A DNA stretch of 64,000 nt from Hypomesus transpacificus (Eukaryota > Chordata > Actinopteri > Osmeriformes > Osmeridae): positions 8,071,950 to 8,135,949 of the forward strand of contig NC_061067.1 of NCBI RefSeq assembly GCF_021917145.1. Reading direction: 5' to 3'. Under the pieces are notes generated by a model. That model saw nothing but the letters and a program-made list of their open reading frames with translations. It had not been told where the DNA came from and did no database searches. Shown here in pieces: positions 21,886-35,440 of the stretch (position 1 is the first letter of the stretch; every line of letters starts with the position of its first letter). The translations under genes and the position numbers were made by a program.

Positions 21886-24800
21886 TTATTTCTTGCGGTA
21901 GTCATCTGCGTAGGCCCTGTGATCCCCCTGCTCTGGGTACTGGTCCCCGTATCCCCTCAACATGTCCTGGAAGCTGGGCATGCCCTGTGAGTGGGGGGGG
22001 TAGGCCCCGTAGGACTCCTCCTGCCCGCTCTGGTAGGGCTCCGCCTCGTACTGCTCCTGCTCGCTCTCTCCTGCCCCCTGGTAGTGGTGCTCACCCTGGT
22101 CCGCTGCCCCCTGGTGGTCAGCCTCGGCATGGTGCTCTGGACGGGCCTCGGCAGGCTGCTCGGGCTCGTAGCGACTCAGGCGGCAGTCGGAGTCGTACTC
22201 GGGGTCGCAGTCGGGGTTGGTGGGCTCCCTCACGCCGCTCCTGCTCCCGTCGGCGTTGAGGTGGGGCTCGTAGGGCTCTGCGGGGTAGGCGGTGTGGCGG
22301 TGGGCACCGGAGCGGGGCTCGCTGGGTTTCAGAGGGTAGCACTCTTGGTCATAGCCGATAAAGCAGTCATAGCCTTCCTTGGTCTTCCCTCGGGGGCCCA
22401 GGGGGTGGCGATCCTCCTGGGGGGGCTCCTCGTAGTGGGGTGGGGGGGCGGGATATTGCTGCCTGGGTGCCGGAGGGGCCCTGCGGTGCATTGCAGCCGC
22501 CGCGGCCTGGCGGTACATGGCAAAGGGATCGTTAGCATTAGCATTGCCCTCGCTAAACATGGCGTATGGGTCGCTAGCTGGAGTGTTAGCCTGAGCGCTA
22601 GCCATAGCCTGGCGTAGCCTGGCGTACGGGTCACTAACTGGAGCGCTAGCTTGACGATACGAGGCATGAGGATTGCTTTCCCCGTTAGCATTTGCGTAGG
22701 CGTCCCTGAACATGGCGAAAGGGTCGCTGCGCTGCCTTGGTGCGGGGGGGGGCGGCACGCATGGCGGCAGCCTCATCTCGATGCTCATCTTGGAACTCCT
22801 CGGGGGGTGTGGCGTACTTGGTGGCGGTCAGAGGGTTGCAGCCATCCTCAAACAAGGGGTTACAGGAGCCGGGACCGGCGGGGGCCTGGGCGGGGGGGGC
22901 TGGGGCCCGGGGGGCCTGGAGGGAGGCAGCAGAAACATAGTCATCTAAAATGCTTTCAGAAATGATTCGATAAAAAGACTGAAATACAAATAATTTTAAC
23001 ATGATTATTTCCAACTCACATCCTTATCAAAAGACAAAAACTAATAAACATCGAAATAAATAACCCCAATAGTGTGTAACCCAACGAGCACATCACCAGT
23101 GCCTCTAGTGAGGCTGGAGGCTGGAGGGGGGCCTACCTGGAGGGAGGCAGCGTAGGCGCAGTAGGGGTCCCTATGAGGGTCACAGTTGGGGTAGCGCAGG
23201 TAGAGGCCGCTGGGGGCTTTCTGCACCAGCTGGGGCTTGCAGTTGGGGTCCGTTTTGGGGTTGCAGCCCAGGTGGGCGTAGGAGGGCAGGGCTCCGGCAG
23301 AGGGCTTGTAGCCGTAGGCAGCCCTCAGGTGGTACTGTAGACACTCCACGTCCTCGGAGGCACAGATACGCAGCAGCTCCGACTTCTGCTCCTGGAGGGA
23401 GAACCAGGAGAACGGGATGTGAAGGATGATGATGGCCGATTCATTTTCACCAGACAACCAGCTGTTATCAGTAGTGAGCCTCCCAGGAGGGGGCCAGTGT
23501 GTGCGTCTCCTACCTTAGACAGGAAAGACTCCACGCTAGGGGCGTAGAAGTAGTACCCAGACCAGGGGTCCTTCACCGCTACGGGCGAGCGCACGTACAG
23601 GGGGGCGGGGGCTTTGACTGGGGCGGGGGCGGGGGCAGGGCCCTTGGTCTGGGCTGCCAGGGCAGCATACAGGCAGTAGGGATCCCTGTAGGGGTCACAT
23701 ACTTTGATGGGGGCGGGTTTGGGGGCAGGTTTGGGGGCCTCAGGCTTGGGTCTGCTGGTGTAGGAGGCCACACAGTTGGGGTCTTCGGAATCGGCGCAGG
23801 ACTTGTAAATATCCCCCAGGTGGCTCAGGTAGGCCTTGTAGGAGCGGCGGCCCTCGGCTCGGTTCTTGTTCTGGAGGTAGGCCAGGTAGACCCGGTCCAG
23901 CTCCTGGACCTGGGGAGGGAGAGGTGGGGAGGTGAGAGGAGAGGGGAGGAAAGAGAGGTGGGATGAGAGGTGGGGAGAGAGGGGTGGGGGGAGAGGTGGG
24001 GAGAGAGGTGGGGAGAGAGGTGGGGAGGGGGAAAGCAAAGAGTTGGTAAGAAAATATACCAAGATAGCAAGGATTTAAGACTTTCATTAAGATGAAAGCA
24101 AATGGCAAGGACAAAGTCAAAGGGTGGCATTCATGTGTCTGCACACTGTCACTAGGTGTGTGTGTGTCTGCACTCACTGCCTCCTGGTTGCCATTGTCTG
24201 TGAAGAACTTGTACCAGCTCCAGAAGTCAGCGTGCTGTTTGTACCAGCTGATGTTTCTACGGTTACGGACTAGTCTCCTCGGTGACGCCATAGCAACGGT
24301 AGCATCACTGGCATGTCCTTCTGGTCATACAGACATCACAAGATATTTTCATACAAAATACAATTCAAAATGTGTGTGTGTTGGTCTGTGTGTGTGTGTG
24401 TTTAAAAGGTTATTTTGTCATTACCATCTCCTTTGAGGTTCTGAACAATAGGTCCAGCAGAAAGGAATTCTGAAAACAAACACACACAATTGGACATTAA
24501 GAGACACACACATACACACACACCAACAGAAGCAATTGTGAAAGCCAGATGTTACCTTCCTGAGTCAGAGCAGAGACTGAAATCACCCCACCCCCCTTAC
24601 TGTGTCTGCAATATACAGGTAGTAACGTGCAAGCGCACACACACAGATATACAGGATAAGGGTAATTGGATCTGCCTGAAGGTTTTCTGGCTGAAGTCTT
24701 TGTAGATTTTATAGGTTACTGTTAATAGTGAACCTCCGACTGTGTTGTTACCTCAAAGAACTGTGTGTGTGTTTGTGTGTGTGTGACTCCAGCAGAAAAC

Positions 24801-25865
24801 ACAGATTCAGCTCTCTTTCATCTCCACGGGGAGAAGGTGTTCATGCTTTACAGGAGCAGGGAGGCGGTGATGGAGGGAGAAGGAGTTCATGCTCTACAGG
24901 AACAGGGAGGCGGTGATGGAGGGAGAAGGGAGGCAGGAACGAGATTGATATAAATTGGCAGAAGGATAGGTGGAAGAAGAGCTGGTAAGACAGAAAGAAA
25001 GAATGAGAGATAGAAGATGAAGAAAGGATGAAGTCGAGGGAATGATGGGGGGGGGTAGAGAGAAAGACACAGGAGGCATGAAGAAGGACTGAGGAAAAGA
25101 CGGGAAGCTTCTGAGGTGGAGCAGAGGGACAGGGAGAGACAGAAAGCTTTTAACAAAAGCAAGAAATGATTAGTGAAGGAAAAACAGCCATGAGGAAGAT
25201 CCGGTGCTGTTGGGGATGGGAGGCCGGGGGGGCCAGGGGGCACAAGACGGGGGGGGGGGGGGGTACTTCAATGTCACTGCTTCAGTGTATCCGTTGTATT
25301 ATTTTTTACGAGCCTGTAAAAGACTTGAACATCTGGTAACAGCAGCCACAGGACGGAGGGAGGAGGAAAAGAGAGGCAGAGGGAGGAGGAGAGGGGGAGC
25401 ACTGATGCTGACAGGTACTAATCTTTTACAAGACCAGGAGCGATGAAAGGGTGCTTCTCCACCTCCTCCCCCTCTCTCTCTCCAGCCCTCTAACTAGCAC
25501 AGGGGCCTGTTTCCAAAACGGTTTAAGAGGAGAGACAAGAATTCAATAAAGCTTTGCCCGTATAAAGCTGTCGATCATGTCAGCTCTGAACTCGAAACAG
25601 GTGGGTCCAGAAACTCATGTCTTCGTGTTCAAACTCTTAAGCATTTTTGTTGCCCAATCCCTACTGAACTCACTCAATTGGGAAGGAAATCTCCTCAGCC
25701 CAGTCCCACGAGAACGGGTTGATTGATTGACTGACGTCAGTAAGTGAGGAGGATGCACAAGTTTCAGAAATGCATGCTTGCTGGTATGTACTTACCTGGC
25801 AGTAGGATTGTAGCCAGAAGAGCTGTTGTTAATAGACAGGAGAAAGACATTCTTTCTGCAGCCAT
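21886..25865 (-). CDS. Actinodin (fin-fold actinotrichia structural protein)
   Basis: A fish-specific secreted structural protein of the actinotrichia, the rigid fibrils of the fin fold; the family has members and1-and4 and I cannot say which this is. Six coding exons on the minus strand fit in phase: 25796-25865, 24425-24469, 24178-24320, 23514-23909, 23137-23391 and 21886-22915. A signal peptide (MAAERMSFSCLL start) runs into FLSAGPIVQNLKG. Then come the conserved block NISWYKQHADFWSWYKFFTD, a Pro/Ala-rich part with repeated Cys motifs (CDPYRDPYCLYA, CNPKTDPNC, CDPHRDPYCAYA), and an Asp-Pro-Phe-Ala-Met-rich repeat region. The C-terminal region holds GYDCFIGYDQECYP and NPDCDPEYDSDC. The reading frame changes once in exon 6, in a run of nine G at 22744-22752 (nine C in the transcript). 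With one base less in that run the product is about 645 residues. As written, the frame would stop near 22685. Confidence 0.93.
22744..22752. other. Homopolymer at which the actinodin reading frame is broken
   Basis: Family similarity is in one frame before this run of nine G and in another after it, with both sides clearly actinodin. A sequence or assembly length error is the simplest explanation; a true allele is the alternative. Confidence 0.85.
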
Positions 25866-26740
25866 CACTCTACCTCCCCCTCTCCTGAGAAGACCAAACA
25901 CACATCCACACATACACACACACACATGAGAAAATGCTCACCACACAGAGCAAAGATGACGATGTTCGACCCTTCGAAACCTGACATGATAGTGTGTGCT
26001 CTTCATGTACCCGTAAGGCCATAAGGGCATACAGTCCTGTCCTCAAACCTCCTCAAACCTCCAAAAGGTTTCCATATCAGCTTCAGGGGGGGTAATCTAA
26101 GCCATTTACCTACTCCAGGTGCTTCAGGATAGACTGTATTCTTCACTGACCTGACATTTCTGGTCTGTCTTACAGCACAGCTACACAGGCTGTTAACACC
26201 ATCCACAGTTCACTATAACCAGGACCTCAACACCGTACTACTGACTAGGGCTCCAGTCTGGTTAATAGTAGTGAGCTAGACCATGATAAAAACATATAAA
26301 CGTTGAATATCACCCAAATCTGTTTGAGGTGTCTAGGATTAAAGTTTTATCTGCACCAGGTAAACAGAATTTGTGGCTGTGTGTGTGGGGGAGTTTCTGT
26401 CTTACCTGGGTGTAGAAATGTCTCTGTAGATTCTTGGGTTGAGGTGGTCTGTTCAAGCTTCAAGGACAAGTAACTCAGTTTGACCCAGCAGTGTGAGTGT
26501 GTGTGAGAAACTTCCAGAATGCCCAGTCTTTCTTGCCCCTCTGACAGACTGTGCTCTGGTAGAAGGGTTTGGTTGGTTTTAAACAGACCTCTCATCAGTA
26601 ACACACACACACAGTTCATTAACACACAAAAGGTTTCCCCGAAGGTTGAGTGGCACTTCAAGAAGACCTGTGATTGGCTGATGCCCTCCAAGCTGTCTGA
26701 CCAATGGTAGATAAACTAATTACCTAGACAGAAATGGAGA

Positions 26741-26779
<39 letters not shown>

Positions 26780-28062
26780 GAAGTCATATTTGAGGGGGGA
26801 AAAAAAAGATAGGTTGTTTGTATGCGCATGTACGACACCTACCTTGAACGAGAAGGAGAAAATGAAGAAAAAAACGTAGAAGAAGCATAACATGTGCATG
26901 CGTGTAAGGTGCCACATAAGCACTTCAGTCAGCCCCCCTTGGTGATTGAGACCACCGATTTCTAGCACACACACCTTACTCACACACACAAGCTCAGAAT
27001 CATGCATGACACACGCAGACAAGCCCATTCTCACACAGGCAGTCTGACCGTGACAGCTGGTCTCACCATCAGGAATTTCATAATCTACAGTTTCCTTCTC
27101 AAGTCTGTTGCGTTCAGACACGTTGGCTCTGTAACAGTTAATTTGTATGCATATGCACACACACACACACATTGTTGAACCACCAAACCATCTCAACAAT
27201 GATTATTCAGGTAACGGATTTGTAATATTACGTGGCACATTGTCCATTGTCTTTTCATGTGGACCACAACCTTACTGCATCCAATGTTACCCTCATGTAT
27301 ATGTACAAGGAATCTGTTGTAAAATTACTTTGCCAGATGGTATTGGATTTCCTTGTCATTCTTACATCCTTGAAACAAAAGAACAGATATGCAGTTCCAT
27401 TTCAATTGTGTAACTTATGATTCAAACCGGAACCAGAAGTAATTCAAAGCAGATTTTCATTCAAATGAATGAATTTAATTTATTTACCTCTCAAGCATTG
27501 AGTGAACATGAAATGTATTAAACTGTCTGTGAATTGACCTCAACAAGGCCATGCTGCATGGGGCCCATGTAGCATCAACCACATCGACCATCAGAGCTCC
27601 CTATTCCACACAGATGGGAGCAAAACAGCAATGAAAAACATTGGTCATTAAAACCTGCGAATAAATCATCTTTGTTAAGTAAATAGTGTGCGATTTGTAA
27701 TCAGAGTTTGGATTAGAAGCTTAATCAGGCTGAAAGAACGCATCTGCTTCAGCTGTCAGCAAGTGACCTCAAGGATTGTGAACATCAATGTTTTATCTCC
27801 CTCGTATTTTTAAGCATTTCCACGTTTTACCAACCTTTACCTGCCTCGTCCTGTCCATACCTTATAGTTCCATGTATCGTGTGTGTAATTACGGTCGCCA
27901 ACAGGTGTTTCTGTGCGCCCACAAAACCTGCAATCCCACCAAGAGCAGACTAAAACACGACAACAGCAAAACCATACTCATAATTTAGCCCAACACTGGA
28001 ATGTGTGGGATTCTCAGAATTCAGACATCTGGTTCAACATGGCTGGGTTAGAAACAGAAAGC
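25866..28062. other. Interval between the actinodin gene and cops9
   Basis: No gene recognised. It contains CA repeats (25905-25925, 27160-27172), a GA run at 26741-26775, and unique sequence. The actinodin promoter and any 5' non-coding exon must lie at its left edge. Confidence 0.5.
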
Positions 28063-28068
28063 TTTATT
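28063..28068 (-). terminator. Probable polyadenylation signal of cops9
   Basis: AATAAA on the minus strand about 130 bp past the cops9 stop codon. Confidence 0.65.
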
Positions 28069-28193
28069 ACAACAAACACTTTGGAGGGGACATAGCAACA
28101 TCGCTCACAAGCAGTGGACATCTTTCTTCAGGTAAAGTGGTAGCGTCCATGTTCAAACACACACACACACACACCAACGTCACAAGGTTTCTT

Positions 28194-29970
28194 TCACTGT
28201 AGGTCGTCGTCATCAAACAGATCTTCAAAGTCTGTTAAAAAAAGGACAGAAAGAAAAGGCAAAGTAGTTTTAAAAAACATGACAAGGAATGATGTTGTCT
28301 CACAGATTTAAAAGGTCCTTCTCCCGCCACTGCCCCACGTAGTCCAAAATGAATTGATTAGTTGACCATTCGGCTGGTAGAAGCTTCAAGGAAACGTCAT
28401 TAAAAGTCACAAAGATCACAGAATCTGTGGGGAACGGTGGTTTTAGGGCCCTGTATGAATGTGTGTATGTGGTGTGTGTGTGTCAGTGTGTGTGTGGTGT
28501 GTTCAAAGGGGCTGACTGACGAGGTGTCCTGCAGAGCCTCAGTCTAACAGGACCAATAAAGCCACGTTAACATCGTCTTCTCCTTTTCCAGCTCACTCTT
28601 TCCTCCTCTCTTGCAACCCCTTTCCTTTCCTGTTTTCAGCATTCAGCTCTTTTCTAGGTCATGTGCTACTGTGCCATAAACAGTTTCATATGTTGCCAAC
28701 ACAGAAATGAAAAGCAGACTAACTTAAACATTTGCGCAAGTGTGTCAGCCTATGCGTTCTTTAAATGTGAATTGAGGTTAATGGGATGATGGGATGGGAT
28801 GTTCATGTTCCCGTTAGACAGCGCAGTTGGCAAAACAAACACAAGCATGGATGTATGAGTTGCTGATCAGGTCTACAATTAATCCATACCTGCCATTATG
28901 ATAAACAGCACTTTTATTGTAGGAAGTCCTTGACAGTTGATAGTTTGTATTGACAGCAATTGTAAAGTCCAACCTGAATGAGAAACTACCTGAATGAGGC
29001 ACACTTCTCTATTTAAACCACAAATGGGGAAACGCCTTCACGTTGGCACCAAAAAGACAATTTCACTGGTTTTGTCAGTGATTTAGGAGTTAAATTTCAA
29101 AGGGCATGCGGTAGTGAGGTCAGGTAGTGTTGGCGGACGAGAATGGAAAGCCTTTCGGTGCAACCTTTTTCCACTTCCTCTTCTATTTCCTTGAAGTTTA
29201 TTTAACATTAATTTTCCCATCTTCTACTGGAATTAATTTAAAGGACACAGGGATTCAACTGAAGTGGATGGGGACATCATACCGTTAAAAAAGTCCGAGT
29301 GCACCGCTTTTTCATTAGCTGCGAGGTCCATGAGTAGGCCGCTGCTGCCCCCTGCCTGTGGCACATAGTTATACATTCAACACATGTAGCTATTTCAACA
29401 CGTTAGCACACAAAACACAACATAGATGTCGCATTAAGGTAGCTAGAAATACATGCTTGATATATTTTCCTCTTTGACATGCGTCTTGTGCTCTGATGTC
29501 GCAAGCTAGACTAAGCATCCTACCTGAACTAACTGGCTAGTAACTACGCAGCTAGAGATAGCTATTAGTTGGCAAGTTGTAAGCTCTAGCTCTACCAACA
29601 GGACTGGTGGTTAGATAAATATTCTTTCAGCAAGCAGGTAAACAACAGCTCGCCATGGGTATCAATGAGTAATGAATGTCCTAAAGTATTTTGGATCATT
29701 GGTACATGTACAGCAATATGAGCTTGTTATACAGCTAACAATACCATCGAAATCGAAAAAGAAAGACATTCCACACTAGGCTAGCTAAAGCTAGCCAAGT
29801 TATAGATGCTAGCTCGCACAAAGTACATGCTAGCTAAACATAGGTTTTCTAGCTAGGCTACCGCTAGTACTACAAGCCATGCTAGTGCAACTTTAAGATC
29901 TACTAACCTCGTCTAGATCCACATACGGGCCAGCACCCTCTGGGAACATTTCATCCACTGCAGGTTTCAT
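28194..29970 (-). CDS. cops9: COP9 signalosome subunit 9 (CSNAP/MYEOV2)
   Basis: The small acidic ninth subunit of the COP9 signalosome, the nuclear and cytoplasmic complex that removes Nedd8 from cullin-RING ligases. Three coding exons, 29908-29970, 29283-29355 and 28194-28231, give 57 residues, the same length as human COPS9 and nearly identical to it. It begins [20 protein letters not shown] and ends [12 protein letters not shown], the acidic and aromatic tail that docks on the complex. It lies in tandem downstream of otos, as on human 2q37. Intron 1 is rich in GCTAGC and CTAGCTA motifs. Confidence 0.97.
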
Positions 29971-30185
29971 TCTGTCTCTTCTCGTTCTTGACACTGACAG
30001 TCAGGTAATCGTTGAATCACACCCGGACACTAACCCGTGTGACACTACCGTAACCGTCAAATGAGCTCGACTGGCATCAGACACCAATGGTACCGACTTG
30101 AAATAGCCTTAGTATTTCTCAGTTGAAATCCTAAAATTGGATAGTGTGGGTGAATAAGAAAGGCAGGACCAATAACTTTCATCCT

Positions 30186-30191
30186 TTTATT
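30186..30191 (-). terminator. Probable polyadenylation signal of otos
   Basis: AATAAA on the minus strand about 500 bp beyond the otos stop codon and about 215 bp before the cops9 start codon, so the end of otos and the promoter of cops9 lie close together. Confidence 0.6.
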
Positions 30192-30684
30192 TGATATTGC
30201 ACGTTACGTCGATAGTATTTTACATTAAGGCTGCCACTGGACAGAGCACTACAGGTTCAATAATATGTCTGATACTCTACATTACTCTACAATATCTATA
30301 TTATATTATACATTGCACATAATATATACAGAGAGAATGATACACAGACTGCAGAAGAAGCTTGTGTTCTTTATCTCCTTTTTTCTTTACTCTTTATTAC
30401 TTATTATAACTCCCCCACTGCATTCAAAACAGTAAAAACATGAATACTGTATGTTGGCAGGGAGGTTTTAATCCACTTTCTAATAGATTATAATATGTTT
30501 ACATATTTAAAATGATCTAATACTATAGCATCTCTGAGCAAGCTTCCTTCTGCCTTTGTTTCTGCCCAGCCTTTCGTCAACCTCCCCTCCATCTCTTCCT
30601 GTTTGTTGTATCAACTCCACACATTTCCCTCTCCCCTGAACTCTCTCTTCCGAAACCCTGTGTCCCCCTTGTCTCCTTGGCCTC

Positions 30685-31897
<1,213 letters not shown>

Positions 31898-32987
31898 TCT
31901 GCCCACCTGAAACAAAACACACACACACTCAAATCAAGTAAAACATCAAAAATATGTATCCAATTTTTACTGCCGTCAATTTCTATGCAACAATGACCTC
32001 CTATCTGCTTTTACTCATATGTAACCCATGGTTTTTTGCTTTGTTAAAAGTTATCATTATATTAGAGATTTCTCTGAGGTTGACCATGTTTGTAGTGATG
32101 TGAGCAGAAGTTTGAGCCTTGTGAGGAGACCTGTAGTTACTTACCTGTGAGTAGCCCCAGTAGAGGATCAGAGTGATGCTGGTGTTCTGCTGGAGACCAG
32201 GAGACCAACAACACAGCTGCTCAACCCTGTTGGCCACATGTCCCCTCCCAGCACACACATGCGCACATGCCAACATGCTCCATAGCCACGTTGTGTGAGT
32301 GTGTCTTTCTGTCTGTAAGGTGCGCTGTTTTGTTTTCAAGGTATACTGTGGGCATTTTCAGAGGGTGGCAGCAGCGATCTCTAAATGACAGGGCAGAAGT
32401 GATTATCGTGATTCAGTTTCTGTCTCTTTATGTAGTTTATGGTGGTAAGCTAATTATGTCATTGTTGTGTCACGGTCACATTCTAATTCCTCATGGTCAC
32501 ACAAAAAAAGAGAATTATTTCATCTGATTTCAAAATTATACTTTAATAGACAAACCCCAATATTTATATCTGAAAACAAATCCAATGGGTAAAAAATTAC
32601 GAAAATCCCATGCAAGAGAATAAAACAATTCAGTGTTAAATACTTGAAGTATCACCAACTCTGAAATAAGAACACATAACATATGATATATAATGAATGT
32701 TGTAAAACATGAATTCCTGAAAAACAGATAGGAATTGTACCCTGATATGCAGTGCTCAATTTCTGATCAACCCGTACATACCGCTTATTTAAAGGCATTA
32801 CATCAGATCTAAAACATGCATAATGTTATAAGTAGTGTAAAATACAAGCAGGGGGATATTGATTACACCTGTTCAGAATTCTCAGATTGACACAAGAGAC
32901 ACGGGGTAGTAACAAGAAGTCAATCTAAACGTGGGCGCTCAAAAGAGTAGTAGATCAAGGGTACCAGTCATCCTCTTAGCTGTCTTT
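31898..32987. other. Interval between otos and the first apolipoprotein D gene
   Basis: AT-rich unique sequence without a recognised gene. It should hold the otos promoter and the 3' UTR of the downstream-lying apod copy; an ATTAAA on the minus strand at 32542-32547 is a possible polyadenylation signal. Confidence 0.5.
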
Positions 32988-34262
32988 TTAAATGTTTTGG
33001 CAGCCTGACTGGTCAGTGGCCTTTAAGTTAGTGATGTCAATGTTTTCTTGCTGCAGCAGCTGTCTGGCATGATCCACGGTGGCAACAGTCAGGAAGCGGG
33101 AGCGCCCCAGGATCCAGGCAAACTCCACGTGGAACAGCTTCAGAATGTCGGTACAGGAGTACACCACTGCCCCGGTCGCATAGTCTGTGCTCAGCACCCA
33201 GTACGCGCTGTAGGGAGAGACTGGGACCAGAGTGGAAGAAAGAAAGAGAGAGAAAGAGAGAGAGGTGGTGTTGAGTGGTGTGCCTCTCCCCCTTGACACA
33301 TACACAGACACACACACAAACATCCTGAGAAAGATGATGTCAGATGTCCCTTGGTCTCATTTTCCACCAACAGTTTTCCCAGCAGGTTGTTTATCTGCTC
33401 TAAGGTCATAATGTGACCCTTACCCAGGGAGACTGCAGTGCTGAGGTCATGCACACAGAGAAAGTCCTTGTGTCTGAATTATGGTGGATTCTCAACCATA
33501 ACAGCCTCGGCAAATTCAATCATGTGAATGTGTCATGACAGAAAAAAAGGCTCAGAAAAGACTCACAGTAAGAGAAACTGACTCCCAACTTGGCTGGTTC
33601 CTTGAGATCTGGTACAACAGCTGTTCCCTCGATAGGGGTAACTTTGCCTTTACTGGAGGGAGATAGACAGAAGCAGAGAATGAGACAGTCCCTTAAGACA
33701 TATTTCTCAGATACCATCTGTTCTGACATTCACAACACACAATGACAAATGACATGCAGTACACTTCACGCATCATCGTCCATAAGGTTGTACGTCTGAA
33801 AACTGACCATACCAGTTTCACATTCTAGTCAGTAGTCACCCATACACCATACATTGACAAACATAACTATGTTGCAAGCCCCAAATTCTTGTTTTACTAC
33901 TCACTAAGTCTGGGTGTTGAGCACTCGGATTGTGCCATCCCCTCTCAAAGCATAGTTGGCCTCAATGCACTTTCCTCTCTCAAACGATGCTGGAAGTTTC
34001 TCAATCTCATACCACGTTCCCAGGTACTGAGGACAGAAGGTGTACACATGTGTGAATGTGTTAGACAGACTTGACAACCGTGTGTTTGCAATGAAGAGAA
34101 TGAGAGAGAAAGAGAGAGGAAGTGTATGCATTGTCTTGTGTGTATGACCTGCTTAAGGTCAAAGTTGGGCTGGACTCTGGGAGATGGACAGGGTCCCCAT
34201 CTATAGGTCTGGGCAGACACCAGAGGGAGGAGCAGGAAAAGTGAAAAAACAAGAAACTTCAT
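32988..34262 (-). CDS. apod: Apolipoprotein D, copy 1 (lipocalin)
   Basis: A secreted lipocalin that carries small hydrophobic ligands such as arachidonic acid and protects lipids from oxidation. Four coding exons, 34149-34262, 33905-34026, 33567-33652 and 32988-33220, give 184 residues. A signal peptide (MKFLVFSLFLLLPLVSA) comes first. The lipocalin motif follows as YLGTWYEIEKLPASFE, then the second conserved region YWVLSTDY and LKLFHVEFAWILGR. Cysteines at GPCPSP, GKCIEA, VYSCTD and SGCQNI match the two apoD disulphides. The Asn glycosylated in human apoD is retained but its sequon is lost (NYA). It lies tandem to the second copy on the same strand. Confidence 0.95.
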
Positions 34263-35440
34263 CCCTAAAAGAGAGGAGAACAGAGTGCATGAGATTAGAT
34301 TTTCCCAAAGTCAATTAAAAATATACATATACATCGTCCATTATAAGAAACCTCAGTAAAAAACGTTGCATAACATAACATTGTTTGCATAATCTGTCAT
34401 CTTGGCCCAAGATCATAGGCAAGGCACACTAGATTGTCTACCACAACAGGTGCATCTAAAGCTGCATGCTGTGTTTAGAATTGACACCCCATGCTACCTG
34501 TGTTGCCTCACCTGTTCTTCCAGTTATACTTTATCTCCCTTCTTTTGTCAAACACACAAAGAGAGTAAGAGAAAGAGACAGCTAGAAGGGGGGGGGGGGT
34601 GTAAAGGCAGAGAACAGAAAACCATTAATCAGCATTCCCTGAAGGTCCAATTACGCCGCAACTCAAAAATAATCGCAACTATCACCAAAGGAACTCAATA
34701 TTTTCCGTTCAACCCACACCCTGATCATACTTGTCCATGATTATTATAGCAATATTATAATACACAATATCTAATCACATTACTTTTTTGAAAGTAGCCC
34801 TTATCCTAGCAAACCTTCTGTAAAATAATAGCCCTTTCACTATAGAATTGTAAATCTGTTCATTTATCATAACTTGGACCCACATATACATCTCTTCAAA
34901 TAGGGTAAATCGTTTCTTACCTGTCTTACGAAAAAAGCTTAGAAAAAGAATGGTTCAAATATTCTCTTCAATTCTGAGTAATAACCAGCAATACATCCAA
35001 CGTGGAGTCCTTCTCAGTGCAGCACTGTTTGAGATGAGCTCCCAGCGCAGTGTCAGTGCGCACATGTAGCACAAGGCAGTTGATTAGCTAAATTGTCGTC
35101 ATGAGACCATTATGTGAATGCATTCCTTAGTGAGAAAAGTGCCTGCCTGTCATGAATTATATCATAAGGCGGTGACTCTTAGGTGATTTCACCCTGATTC
35201 ACGTCACTTTTCTTTTTACAAAAACAAATGATGTAGCCTATAACCCTCAACTGAACACTTTCTTGTCATCAACAGGCATGCTACTAGTTTGGACATTCCT
35301 TTTTCATATACATACATACTTAAAAAAATAGTAGACAGGGGATGGTGAAAGACAGTAATGCAATTACACAGAACAATAAAATTGAATTCGATTTTTTAAT
35401 TGGTCACTTTAATGACATGAATGTGTGTGTGTGTGTATTC
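34263..35440. other. Spacer between the two apolipoprotein D genes
   Basis: About 1.2 kb of AT-rich unique sequence with a short G run at 34589-34599. No exon was recognised. The promoter of copy 1 and the 3' UTR of copy 2 must lie here. Confidence 0.5.
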
